Assembly (NCBI GenBank): GCA_034387635.1
Contig: JAOANU010000007.1
Coordinates: 1,054,001 to 1,118,000 of the forward strand
Direction: 5' to 3'
DNA length: 64,000 bases
Source of the DNA: Rhodosporidiobolus odoratus
Lineage: Eukaryota > Basidiomycota > Microbotryomycetes > Sporidiobolales > Sporidiobolaceae
Shown: piece after piece, positions 45,461 through 56,519 of the stretch
Numbering within the stretch: position 1 is the stretch's first letter
Layout of the letters: every line of letters begins with the position of its first letter
Notes under the pieces: generated by a model
Databases searched by the model: none
What the model was told of the DNA's origin: nothing
Seen by the model: the letters and a program-made list of their open reading frames with translations, nothing else
Position numbers and translations under genes: made by a program

Positions 45461-47320
45461 ATTGATTGATTGAGTGATTCCAAGCTTAAACAAGTCGGTG
45501 TCAGGCCTACAAGAGTCATATGTCGACTGGGCGCCTCAGAGAGGTCTTCAACGGGTAGAAGGGGTATCAGTCACACGGGAGAAGAGAGAGGGAAAACGAT
45601 CGGTAGAATGGATAAAGCGAAGAAGGGGGAAGATGTGGGAAGGGGAGAACAGAAAAGCCAGTCCAGGAATCCGCTGCACCTTCAGCTCTCTCCTCAACTC
45701 CTTCCTCTCCTCCTCATACTGCTCGCATTCTAGAAGGTAGTGTTCGCGGGTCTCCAGCGCGCCGCATTGCTTGCAGAGGCGTTCCGGGTCGTCGTCGTCA
45801 AGGAAGCGTTTGGTCGCGCCGAGATCGTTGAAGTCGAGGCGTAGGCGGGAGAGGAGGACGGCGTGGCGACGGGGGAGGTGATGAATAGGCCGGGAGAAGG
45901 CTTTGCCCGGTGGTCGGGGATCGATCAGTCGTAAAGCGGCACCGACGTTGTTGGCCTGTGTCCATTGGGTCGTCCACTCGGCTTGGAGAGCCGCCTCGTG
46001 TTGTTGACGGAGGGCAGAGAGCGAGAGAGGGAGTCGGGGGGTATGATGCGGGTTGGCTGAGGCCCTCTTCACCAACTGTGTTGAGGACTCCTGTGCTCCA
46101 TCCCAATCGCTGTTCCCACTCTCGCTGCTTCCTTCATCCTCCATGCCCTTCCTGTAAACTCTAACCATCTTCCCTCCCTTTACCCGCTTCCGCTCCTTCT
46201 TCCTCTGCTTGCCCCCCTCCTTTTCCTCCTCCAGCTCCCGGTTGACTGCCGCGTTTGCAAGCTCATCTGCCCGTTCGTTGCCGGCGATTCCGACGTGTCC
46301 TGGGCACCACTGGAGGGTGATCGTGATTTCTGGGTGGGTCCGATTTAGTCCGAGGAGAATGGAACGGAGCTGTAGCCGGATTTGTTGGCCGGGCGTAGGA
46401 GAGGGGTCGAAGAGGTTGCGGAGCGCGGATTGATTGTCGGCAAGGATGTAGAGGGACTGAAGATGTATGTCTGTGGAAGATAGAAGGGGAGAAAGAGAGA
46501 GGATTCCTGCTTTCGCTCCCTGTAGCTCTCCCTCATAGACCGTTCTGCCTCTCCCCATCGCTTCGCTTCTCTCAATGTTGCCTTCGACTCCACCATTTCG
46601 GACCACAGTCAGGGCTCCTGCGCCTACGACTAGAGGAGGCCCAGCTTTGCCCCTTGTTGTGAGCACTTGTAGAATGTCCTTCCTTGTCCCATTGACTTGC
46701 TCTTCTCTACTTCTCCTTCAGTATCTAGGCCTTGCACCACCACAAGTGCATGTGCTTCAACTACTCCCTTCTAGTACGAGCGATCACCGTAGAAGCTGGC
46801 ATGTCCGCAGAGTTGAGATTGTTTGTTTGTTTGTTTGTTTGTTTGTTTGTTTGTTTGTTTGTTTGTTTGTTTGTTTGTTTGTTTGTTTGTTTGTTTGTTT
46901 GTTTGTTTGTTTGTTTGTTTGTTTGTTTGTTTGTTTTATTCCAAGCTTAAAGTCTGTATCGGGCCAGTGGCCCATGTAGACTACGAAAGAGAGAGGGAGG
47001 GAGGGGGAATCGAACACAAGGCAGGGAGGAGGACAACACAGAAAGAAAGTAGAGGACATGGAAAGCGAAGGGAGAAAAGGGGGAGGAAGAAACCACTCCA
47101 TCACTGTTGAGGTGGAGGTAGAGTTCGTGGGGAGCCCTTGCTTCCGTCCGCGCATGGGGAGAAGATGGTGAGGGTAGTCTTGGCTGGTGCGTCCCATGGT
47201 GCAATGGGAGAGGGGTGGACGGGTCTGACAGAGGATGATAGTGGGAGAATGGCAGGGAAGGAACGAGGAGCGATGTGGAGGGGAGAAGGGTGCATTTGCT
47301 GGATTGCGTTGCGAGTAATG
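45461..47320 (-). repeat. Array unit 2 (1860 bp)
   Basis: The (TTTG)n tract is about 29 copies (46819-46934). The RNase H-type ORF is intact. In its element-B part there is an extra AGG in GGCAGGGAGGAGGACAAC and one extra C before CTTGCTTCC. Confidence 0.93.
45548..46666 (-). CDS. RNase H/zinc-finger ORF fragment of a non-LTR retrotransposon (intact in unit 2)
   Basis: This is a 372-codon frame without an ATG at its opening (it begins at GTG). It shows the RNase H fold from GAGALTV, with the catalytic Glu in VYEGELQGAKAG, Asp in ILADNQSALRNL and Asp in HVGIAGNERADELA. The first catalytic Asp (usually in a TDGS motif just upstream) is missing because the copy is 5'-truncated. A basic linker follows, then a C-x2-C-x7-H-x4-C motif (CKQCGALETREHYLLEC) typical of the C-terminus of Tad/I/R1-like elements. 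It probably makes no active enzyme. Confidence 0.8.
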   Translation of the reverse strand: MLTTRGKAGPPLVVGAGALTVVRNGGVEGNIERSEAMGRGRTVYEGELQGAKAGILSLSPLLSSTDIHLQSLYILADNQSALRNLFDPSPTPGQQIRLQLRSILLGLNRTHPEITITLQWCPGHVGIAGNERADELANAAVNRELEEEKEGGKQRKKERKRVKGGKMVRVYRKGMEDEGSSESGNSDWDGAQESSTQLVKRASANPHHTPRLPLSLSALRQQHEAALQAEWTTQWTQANNVGAALRLIDPRPPGKAFSRPIHHLPRRHAVLLSRLRLDFNDLGATKRFLDDDDPERLCKQCGALETREHYLLECEQYEEERKELRRELKVQRIPGLAFLFSPSHIFPLLRFIHSTDRFPSLFSRVTDTPSTR

Positions 47321-49134
47321 ATTGATTGATTGAGTGATTCCAAGCTTAAACAAGTCGGTGTCAGGCCTACAAGAGTCCTATGTCGACTGGGCGCCTCAGA
47401 GAGGTCTTCAACGGGTAGAAGGGGTATCAGTCACACGGGAGAAGAGAGAGGGAAAACGATCGGTAGAATGGATAAAGCGAAGAAGGGGGAAGATGTGGGA
47501 AGGGGAGAACAGAAAAGCCAGTCCAGGAATCCGCTGCACCTTCAGCTCTCTCCTCAACTCCTTCCTCTCCTCCTCATACTGCTCGCATTCTAGAAGGTAG
47601 TGTTCGCGGGTCTCCAGCGCGCCGCATTGCTTGCAGAGGCGTTCCGGGTCGTCGTCGTCAAGGAAGCGTTTGGTCGCGCCGAGATCGTTGAAGTCGAGGC
47701 GTAGGCGGGAGAGGAGGACGGCGTGGCGACGGGGGAGGTGATGAATAGGCCGGGAGAAGGCTTTGCCCGGTGGTCGGGGATCGATCAGTCGTAAAGCGGC
47801 ACCGACGTTGTTGGCCTGTGTCCATTGGGTCGTCCACTCGGCTTGGAGAGCCGCCTCGTGTTGTTGACGGAGGGCAGAGAGCGAGAGAGGGAGTCGGGGG
47901 GTATGATGCGGGTTGGCTGAGGCCCTCTTCACCAACTGTGTTGAGGACTCCTGTGCTCCATCCCAATCGCTGTTCCCACTCTCGCTGCTTCCTTCATCCT
48001 CCATGCCCTTCCTGTAACTCTAACCATCTTCCCTCCCTTTACCCGCTTCCGCTCCTTCTTCCTCTGCTTGCCCCCCTCCTTTTCCTCCTCCAGCTCCCGG
48101 TTGACTGCCGCGTTTGCAAGCTCATCTGCCCGTTCGTTGCCGGCGATTCCGACGTGTCCTGGGCACCACTGGAGGGTGATCGTGATTTGGGGGGTCTGAT
48201 TTAGTCCGAGGAGAATGGAACGGAGCTGTAGCCGGATTTGTTGGCCGGGCGTAGGAGAGGGGTCGAAGAGGTTGCGGAGCGCGGATTGATTGTCGGCAAG
48301 GATGTAGAGGGACTGAAGATGTATGTCTGTGGAAGATAGAAGGGGAGAAAGAGAGAGGATTCCTGCTTTCGCTCCCTGTAGCTCTCCCTCATAGACCGTT
48401 CTGCCTCTCCCCATCGCTTCGCTTCTCTCAATGTTGCCTTCGACTCCACCATTTCGGACCACAGTCAGGGCTCCTGCGCCTACGACTAGAGGAGGCCCAG
48501 CTTTGCCCCTTTGTGAGCACTTGTAGAATGTCCTTCCTTGTCCCATTGACTTGCTCTTCTCTACTTCTCCTTCAGTATCTAGGCCTTGCACCACCACAAG
48601 TGCATGTGCTTCAACTACTCCCTTCTAGTACGAGCGATCACCGTAGAAGCTGGCATGTCCGCAGAGTTGAGATTGTTTGTTTGTTTGTTTGTTTGTTTGT
48701 TTGTTTGTTTGTTTGTTTGTTTGTTTGTTTGTTTGTTTGTTTGTTTGTTTGTTTTATTCCAAGCTTAAAGTCTGTATCGGGCCAGTGGCCCATGTAGACT
48801 ACGAAAGAGAGAGGGAGGGAGGGGGAATCGAACACAAGGCAGGGAGGACAACACAGAAAGAAAGTAGAGGACATGGAAAGCGAAGGGAGAAAAGGGGGAG
48901 GAAGAAACCACTCCATCACTGTTGAGGTGGAGGTAGAGTTCGTGGGGAGCCTTGCTTCCGTCCGCGCATGGGGAGAAGATGGTGAGGGTAGTCTTGGCTG
49001 GTGCGTCCCATGGTGCAATGGGAGAGGGGTGGACGGGTCTGACAGAGGATGATAGTGGGAGAATGGCAGGGAAGGAACGAGGAGCGATGTGGAGGGGAGA
49101 AGGGTGCATTTGCTGGATTGCGTTGCGAGTAATG
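47321..49134 (-). repeat. Array unit 3 (1814 bp)
   Basis: The (TTTG)n tract is about 20 copies (48674-48754). The ORF is broken by a 1-bp deletion near 48016. A small deletion near 48188 removes residues of the NRTHPE segment. Loss of bases in CCCCTTTGTGAGC (48505-48517) fuses the frame to sequence upstream, giving a different N-terminus starting MVVQGLDTEGEVEKSKS. Confidence 0.92.
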
Positions 49135-50997
49135 ATTGATTGATTGAGTGATTCCAAGCTTAAACAAGTCGGTGTCAGGCCTACAAGAGTCCTATGTCGA
49201 CTGGGCGCCTCAGAGAGGTCTTCAACGGGTAGAAGGGGTATCAGTCACACGGGAGAAGAGAGAGGGAAAACGATCGGTAGAATGGATAAAGCGAAGAAGG
49301 GGGAAGATGTGGGAAGGGGAGAACAGAAAAGCCAGTCCAGGAATCCGCTGCACCTTCAGCTCTCTCCTCAACTCCTTCCTCTCCTCCTCATACTGCTCGC
49401 ATTCTAGAAGGTAGTGTTCGCGGGTCTCCAGCGCGCCGCATTGCTTGCAGAGGCGGGCGAGGCGTTCCGGGTCGTCGTCGTCAAGGAAGCGTTTGGTCGC
49501 GCCGAGATCGTTGAAGTCGAGGCGTAGGCGGGAGAGGAGGACGGCGTGGCGACGGGGGAGGTGATGAATAGGCCGGGAGAAGGCTTTGCCCGGTGGTCGG
49601 GGATCGATCAGTCGTAAAGCGGCACCGACGTTGTTGGCCTGTGTCCATTGGGTCGTCCACTCGGCTTGGAGAGCCGCCTCGTGTTGTTGACGGAGGGCAG
49701 AGAGCGAGAGAGGGAGTCGGGGGGTATGATGCGGGTTGGCTGAGGCCCTCTTCACCAACTGTGTTGAGGACTCCTGTGCTCCATCCCAATCGCTGTTCCC
49801 ACTCTCGCTGCTGCTTCCTTCATCCTCCATGCCCTTCCTGTAAACTCTAACCATCTTCCCTCCCTTTACCCGCTTCCGCTCCTTCTTCCTCTGCTTGCCC
49901 CCCTCCTTTTCCTCCTCCAGCTCCCGGTTGACTGCCGCGTTTGCAAGCTCATCTGCCCGTTCGTTGCCGGCGATTCCGACGTGTCCTGGGCACCACTGGA
50001 GGGTGATCGTGATTTCTGGGTGGGTCTGATTTAGTCCGAGGAGAATGGAACGGAGCTGTAGCCGGATTTGTTGGCCGGGCGTAGGAGAGGGGTCGAAGAG
50101 GTTGCGGAGCGCGGATTGATTGTCGGCAAGGATGTAGAGGGACTGAAGATGTATGTCTGTGGAAGATAGAAGGGGAGAAAGAGAGAGGATTCCTGCTTTC
50201 GCTCCCTGTAGCTCTCCCTCATAGACCGTTCTGCCTCTCCCCATCGCTTCGCTTCGCTCTCTCTCAATGTTGCCTTCGACTCCACCATTTCGGACCACAG
50301 TCAGGGCTCCTGCGCCTACGACTAGAGGAGGCCCAGCTTTGCCCCTTGTTGTGAGCACTTGTAGAATGTCCTTCCTTGTCCCATTGACTTGCTCTTCTCT
50401 ACTTCTCCTTCAGTATCTAGGCCTTGCACCACCACAAGTGCATGTGCTTCAACTACTCCCTTCTAGTACGAGCGATCACCGTAGAAGCTGGCATGTCCGC
50501 AGAGTTGAGATTGTTTGTTTGTTTGTTTTGTTTGTTTGTTTGTTTGTTTGTTTGTTTGTTTGTTTGTTTGTTTGTTTGTTTGTTTGTTTGTTTGTTTGTT
50601 TGTTTGTTTGTTTGTTTTATTCCAAGCTTAAAGTCTGTATCGGGCCAGTGGCCCATGTAGACTACGAAAGAGAGAGGGAGGGAGGGGGAATCGAACACAA
50701 GGCAGGGAGGACAACACAGAAAGAAAGTAGAGGACATGGAAAGCGAAGGGAGAAAAGGGGGAGGAAGAAACCACTCCATCACTGTTGAGGTGGAGGTAGA
50801 GTTCGTGGGGAGCCTTGCTTCCGTCCGCGCATGGGGAGAAGATGGTGAGGGTAGTCTTGGCTGGTGCGTCCCATGGTGCAATGGGAGAGGGGTGGACGGG
50901 TCTGACAGAGGATGATAGTGGGAGAATGGCAGGGAAGGAACGAGGAGCGATGTGGAGGGGAGAAGGGTGCATTTGCTGGATTGCGTTGCGAGTAATG
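49135..50997 (-). repeat. Array unit 4 (1863 bp)
   Basis: The (TTTG)n tract is about 26 copies (50512-50616) with one 5-base interruption (TTTTG) near 50525. The ORF is open and carries three small in-frame insertions unique to this unit. Confidence 0.93.
49222..50358 (-). CDS. RNase H/zinc-finger ORF fragment (intact in unit 4)
   Basis: The frame has 378 codons. Compared with unit 2 it has in-frame extras: ER in NIERERSEAM, one Ser in GSSSESGN, and ARL before the zinc finger (PERLARLCKQC). All insertions keep the frame, unlike those in units 1, 3, 5, 8 and 11. The first RNase H Asp is missing here as well. Confidence 0.78.
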   Translation of the reverse strand: MLTTRGKAGPPLVVGAGALTVVRNGGVEGNIERERSEAMGRGRTVYEGELQGAKAGILSLSPLLSSTDIHLQSLYILADNQSALRNLFDPSPTPGQQIRLQLRSILLGLNQTHPEITITLQWCPGHVGIAGNERADELANAAVNRELEEEKEGGKQRKKERKRVKGGKMVRVYRKGMEDEGSSSESGNSDWDGAQESSTQLVKRASANPHHTPRLPLSLSALRQQHEAALQAEWTTQWTQANNVGAALRLIDPRPPGKAFSRPIHHLPRRHAVLLSRLRLDFNDLGATKRFLDDDDPERLARLCKQCGALETREHYLLECEQYEEERKELRRELKVQRIPGLAFLFSPSHIFPLLRFIHSTDRFPSLFSRVTDTPSTR

Positions 50998-52832
50998 ATT
51001 GATTGATTGAGTGATTCCAAGCTTAAACAAGTCGGTGTCAGGCCTACAAGAGTCCTATGTCGACTGGGCGCCTCAGAGAGGTCTTCAACGGGTAGAAGGG
51101 GTATCAGTCACACGGGAGAAGAGAGAGGGAAAACGATCGGTAGAATGGATAAAGCGAAGAAGGGGGAAGATGTGGGAAGGGGAGAACAGAAAAGCCAGTC
51201 CAGGAATCCGCTGCACCTTCAGCTCTCTCCTCAACTCCTTCCTCTCCTCCTCATACTGCTCGCATTCTAGAAGGTAGTGTTCGCGGGTCTCCAGCGCGCC
51301 GCATTGCTTGCAGAGGCGTTCCGGGTCGTCGTCGTCAAGGAAGCGTTTGGTCGCGCCGAGATCGTTGAAGTCGAGGCGTAGGCGGGAGAGGAGGACGGCG
51401 TGGCGACGGGGGAGGTGATGAATAGGCCGGGAGAAGGCTTTGCCCGGTGGTCGGGATCGATCAGTCGTAAAGCGGCACCGACGTTGTTGGCCTGTGTCCA
51501 TTGGGTCGTCCACTCGGCTTGGAGAGCCGCCTCGTGTTGTTGACGGAGGGCAGAGAGCGAGAGAGGGAGTCGGGGGGTATGATGCGGGTTGGCTGAGGCC
51601 CTCTTCACCAACTGTGTTGAGGACTCCTGTGCTCCATCCCAATCGCTGTTCCCACTCTCGCTGCTTCCTTCATCCTCCATGCCCTTCCTGTAAACTCTAA
51701 CCACCCTCCCTTCCCTCCCTTTACCCGCTTCCGCTCCTTCTTCCTCTGCTTGCCCCCCTCCTTTTCCTCCTCCAGCTCCCGGTTGACTGCCGCGTTTGCA
51801 AGCTCATCTGCCCGTTCGTTGCCGGCGATTCCGACGTGTCCTGGGCACCACTGGAGGGTGATCGTGATTTCTGGGTGGGTCTGATTTAGTCCGAGGAGAA
51901 TGGAACGGAGCTGTAGCCGGATTTGTTGGCCGGGCGTAGGAGAGGGGTCGAAGAGGTTGCGGAGCGCGGATTGATTGTCGGCAAGGATGTAGAGGGACTG
52001 AAGATGTATGTCTGTGGAAGATAGAAGGGGAGAAAGAGAGAGGATTCCTGCTTTCGCTCCCTGTAGCTCTCCCTCATAGACCGTTCTGCCTCTCCCCATC
52101 GCTTCGCTTCTCTCAATGTTGCCTTCGACTCCACCATTTCGGACCACAGTCAGGGCTCCTGCGCCTACGACTAGAGGAGGCCCAGCTTTGCCCCTTGTTG
52201 TGAGCACTTGTAGAATGTCCTTCCTTGTCCCATTGACTTGCTCTTCTCTACTTCTCCTTCAGTATCTAGGCCTTGCACCACCACAAGTGCATGTGCTTCA
52301 ACTACTCCCTTCTAGTACGAGCGATCACCGTAGAAGCTGGCATGTCCGCAGAGTTGAGATTGTTTGTTTGTTTGTTTGTTTGTTTGTTTGTTTGTTTGTT
52401 TGTTTGTTTGTTTGTTTGTTTGTTTGTTTGTTTGTTTGTTTGTTTGTTTGTTTTATTCCAAGCTTAAAGTCTGTATCGGGCCAGTGGCCCATGTAGACTA
52501 CGAAAAGAGAGGGAGGGAGGGGGAATCGAACACAAGGCAGGGAGGACAACACAGAAAGAAAGTAGAGGACATGGAAAGCGAAGGGAGAAAAGGGGGAGGA
52601 AGAAACCACTCCATCACTGTTGAGGTGGAGGTAGAGTTCGTGGGGAGCCTTGCTTCCGTCCGCGCATGGGGAGAAGATGGTGAGGGTAGTCTTGGCTGGT
52701 GCGTCCCATGGTGCAATGGGAGAGGGGTGGACGGGTCTGACAGAGGATGATAGTGGGAGAATGGCAGGGAAGGAACGAGGAGCGATGTGGAGGGGAGAAG
52801 GGTGCATTTGCTGGATTGCGTTGCGAGTAATG
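50998..52832 (-). repeat. Array unit 5 (1835 bp)
   Basis: The (TTTG)n tract is about 23 copies (52360-52452). The ORF is broken twice: by an altered CCACCCTCCCTTCCC segment near 51703, and by a 1-bp deletion in GGTCGGGATCG near 51455. Element B lacks two bases in its GA run (CGAAAAGAGAGGG). Confidence 0.92.
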
Positions 52833-54667
52833 ATTGATTGATTGAGTGATTCCAAGCTTAAACAAGTCGGTGTCAGGCCTACAAGAGTCCTATGTCGACT
52901 GGGCGCCTCAGAGAGGTCTTCAACGGGTAGAAGGGGTATCAGTCACACGGGAGAAGAGAGAGAAAACGATCGGTAGAATGGATAAAGCGAAGAAGGGGGA
53001 AGATGTGGGAAGGGGAGAACAGAAAAGCCAGTCCAGGAATCCGCTGCACCTTCAGCTCTCTCCTCAACTCCTTCCTCTCCTCCTCATACTGCTCGCATTC
53101 TAGAAGGTAGTGTTCGCGGGTCTCCAGCGCGCCGCATTGCTTGCAGAGGCGTTCCGGGTCGTCGTCGTCAAGGAAGCGTTTGGTCGCGCCGAGATCGTTG
53201 AAGTCGAGGCGTAGGCGGGAGAGGAGGACGGCGTGGCGACGGGGGAGGTGATGAATAGGCCGGGAGAAGGCTTTGCCCGGTGGTCGGGGATCGATCAGTC
53301 GTAAAGCGGCACCGACGTTGTTGGCCTGTGTCCATTGGGTCGTCCACTCGGCTTGGAGAGCCGCCTCGTGTTGTTGACGGAGGGCAGAGAGCGAGAGAGG
53401 GAGTCGGGGGGTATGATGCGGGTTGGCTGAGGCCCTCTTCACCAACTGTGTTGAGGACTCCTGTGCTCCATCCCAATCGCTGTTCCCACTCTCGCTGCTT
53501 CCTTCATCCTCCATGCCCTTCCTGTAAACTCTAACCATCTTCCCTCCCTTCCCTCCCTTTACCCGCTTCCGCTCCTTCTTCCTCTGCTTGCCCCCCTCCT
53601 TTTCCTCCTCCAGCTCCCGGTTGACTGCCGCGTTTGCAAGCTCATCTGCCCGTTCGTTGCCGGCGATTCCGACGTGTCCTGGGCACCACTGGAGGGTGAT
53701 CGTGATTTCTGGGTGGGTCTGATTTAGTCCGAGGAGAATGGAACGGAGCTGTAGCCGGATTTGTTGGCCGGGCGTAGGAGAGGGGTCGAAGAGGTTGCGG
53801 AGCGCGGATTGATTGTCGGCAAGGATGTAGAGGGACTGAAGATGTATGTCTGTGGAAGATAGAAGGGGAGAAAGAGAGAGGATTCCTGCTTTCGCTCCCT
53901 GTAGCTCTCCCTCATAGACCGTTCTGCCTCTCCCCATCGCTTCGCTTCTCTCAATGTTGCCTTCGACTCCACCATTTCGGACCACAGTCAGGGCTCCTGC
54001 GCCTACGACTAGAGGAGGCCCAGCTTTGCCCCTTGTTGTGAGCACTTGTAGAATGTCCTTCCTTGTCCCATTGACTTGCTCTTCTCTACTTCTCCTTCAG
54101 TATCTAGGCCTTGCACCACCACAAGTGCATGTGCTTCAACTACTCCCTTCTAGTACGAGCGATCACCGTAGAAGCTGGCATGTCCGCAGAGTTGAGATTG
54201 TTTGTTTGTTTGTTTGTTTGTTTGTTTGTTTGTTTGTTTGTTTGTTTGTTTGTTTGTTTGTTTGTTTGTTTGTTTGTTTGTTTGTTTTATTCCAAGCTTA
54301 AAGTCTGTATCGGGCCAGTGGCCCATGTAGACTACGAAAGAGAGAGGGAGGGAGGGGGAATCGAACACAAGGCAGGGAGGACAACACAGAAAGAAAGTAG
54401 AGGACATGGAAAGCGAAGGGAGAAAAGGGGGAGGAAGAAACCACTCCATCACTGTTGAGGTGGAGGTAGAGTTCGTGGGGAGCCTTGCTTCCGTCCGCGC
54501 ATGGGGAGAAGATGGTGAGGGTAGTCTTGGCTGGTGCGTCCCATGGTGCAATGGGAGAGGGGTGGACGGGTCTGACAGAGGATGATAGTGGGAGAATGGC
54601 AGGGAAGGAACGAGGAGCGATGTGGAGGGGAGAAGGGTGCATTTGCTGGATTGCGTTGCGAGTAATG
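52833..54667 (-). repeat. Array unit 6 (1835 bp)
   Basis: The (TTTG)n tract is about 22 copies (54199-54288). A 368-codon ORF (54045-52939) is open, but a 2-bp or larger deletion in the GAGAGAGAAAACG run near 52965 changes its last few residues. It has the 9-bp CCCTTCCCT expansion (GGKGGK) shared with units 7-10 and in part with unit 5. Confidence 0.92.
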
Positions 54668-56519
54668 ATTGATTGATTGAGTGATTCCAAGCTTAAACAA
54701 GTCGGTGTCAGGCCTACAAGAGTCCTATGTCGACTGGGCGCCTCAGAGAGGTCTTCAACGGGTAGAAGGGGTATCAGTCACACGGGAGAAGAGAGAGGGA
54801 AAACGATCGGTAGAATGGATAAAGCGAAGAAGGGGGAAGATGTGGGAAGGGGAGAACAGAAAAGCCAGTCCAGGAATCCGCTGCACCTTCAGCTCTCTCC
54901 TCAACTCCTTCCTCTCCTCCTCATACTGCTCGCATTCTAGAAGGTAGTGTTCGCGGGTCTCCAGCGCGCCGCATTGCTTGCAGAGGCGTTCCGGGTCGTC
55001 GTCGTCAAGGAAGCGTTTGGTCGCGCCGAGATCGTTGAAGTCGAGGCGTAGGCGGGAGAGGAGGACGGCGTGGCGACGGGGGAGGTGATGAATAGGCCGG
55101 GAGAAGGCTTTGCCCGGTGGTCGGGGATCGATCAGTCGTAAAGCGGCACCGACGTTGTTGGCCTGTGTCCATTGGGTCGTCCACTCGGCTTGGAGAGCCG
55201 CCTCGTGTTGTTGACGGAGGGCAGAGAGCGAGAGAGGGAGTCGGGGGGTATGATGCGGGTTGGCTGAGGCCCTCTTCACCAACTGTGTTGAGGACTCCTG
55301 TGCTCCATCCCAATCGCTGTTCCCACTCTCGCTGCTTCCTTCATCCTCCATGCCCTTCCTGTAAACTCTAACCATCTTCCCTCCCTTCCCTCCCTTTACC
55401 CGCTTCCGCTCCTTCTTCCTCTGCTTGCCCCCCTCCTTTTCCTCCTCCAGCTCCCGGTTGACTGCCGCGTTTGCAAGCTCATCTGCCCGTTCGTTGCCGG
55501 CGATTCCGACGTGTCCTGGGCACCACTGGAGGGTGATCGTGATTTCTGGGTGGGTCTGATTTAGTCCGAGGAGAATGGAACGGAGCTGTAGCCGGATTTG
55601 TTGGCCGGGCGTAGGAGAGGGGTCGAAGAGGTTGCGGAGCGCGGATTGATTGTCGGCAAGGATGTAGAGGGACTGAAGATGTATGTCTGTGGAAGATAGA
55701 AGGGGAGAAAGAGAGAGGATTCCTGCTTTCGCTCCCTGTAGCTCTCCCTCATAGACCGTTCTGCCTCTCCCCATCGCTTCGCTTCTCTCAATGTTGCCTT
55801 CGACTCCACCATTTCGGACCACAGTCAGGGCTCCTGCGCCTACGACTAGAGGAGGCCCAGCTTTGCCCCTTGTTGTGAGCACTTGTAGAATGTCCTTCCT
55901 TGTCCCATTGACTTGCTCTTCTCTACTTCTCCTTCAGTATCTAGGCCTTGCACCACCACAAGTGCATGTGCTTCAACTACTCCCTTCTAGTACGAGCGAT
56001 CACCGTAGAAGCTGGCATGTCCGCAGAGTTGAGATTGTTTGTTTGTTTGTTTGTTTGTTTGTTTGTTTGTTTGTTTGTTTGTTTGTTTGTTTGTTTGTTT
56101 GTTTGTTTGTTTGTTTGTTTGTTTGTTTGTTTGTTTGTTTTATTCCAAGCTTAAAGTCTGTATCGGGCCAGTGGCCCATGTAGACTACGAAAGAGAGAGG
56201 GAGGGAGGGGGAATCGAACACAAGGCAGGGAGGACAACACAGAAAGAAAGTAGAGGACATGGAAAGCGAAGGGAGAAAAGGGGGAGGAAGAAACCACTCC
56301 ATCACTGTTGAGGTGGAGGTAGAGTTCGTGGGGAGCCTTGCTTCCGTCCGCGCATGGGGAGAAGATGGTGAGGGTAGTCTTGGCTGGTGCGTCCCATGGT
56401 GCAATGGGAGAGGGGTGGACGGGTCTGACAGAGGATGATAGTGGGAGAATGGCAGGGAAGAACGAGGAGCGATGTGGAGGGGAGAAGGGTGCATTTGCTG
56501 GATTGCGTTGCGAGTAATG
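54668..56519 (-). repeat. Array unit 7 (1852 bp)
   Basis: The (TTTG)n tract is about 26 copies (56037-56140). The ORF is intact with the GGKGGK expansion. Its element B lacks one G in GGCAGGGAAGAACG. Confidence 0.93.
54755..55882 (-). CDS. RNase H/zinc-finger ORF fragment (intact in unit 7)
   Basis: The frame has 375 codons with the same layout as in unit 2, plus the GGKGGK basic-linker expansion and the NQTHPE variant. It opens at GTG with no ATG in a sensible place, so translation is doubtful. Confidence 0.78.
   Translation of the reverse strand: MLTTRGKAGPPLVVGAGALTVVRNGGVEGNIERSEAMGRGRTVYEGELQGAKAGILSLSPLLSSTDIHLQSLYILADNQSALRNLFDPSPTPGQQIRLQLRSILLGLNQTHPEITITLQWCPGHVGIAGNERADELANAAVNRELEEEKEGGKQRKKERKRVKGGKGGKMVRVYRKGMEDEGSSESGNSDWDGAQESSTQLVKRASANPHHTPRLPLSLSALRQQHEAALQAEWTTQWTQANNVGAALRLIDPRPPGKAFSRPIHHLPRRHAVLLSRLRLDFNDLGATKRFLDDDDPERLCKQCGALETREHYLLECEQYEEERKELRRELKVQRIPGLAFLFSPSHIFPLLRFIHSTDRFPSLFSRVTDTPSTR

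Noticed and set aside
45200..45500. A 130-codon minus-strand frame in element B starting MESLNQSI
   Set aside because: It begins inside the tail of element A (NQSI comes from the ATTG repeat), is Ser/Pro/Leu-rich from CT-rich DNA, and has no domain. I treat it as non-coding.
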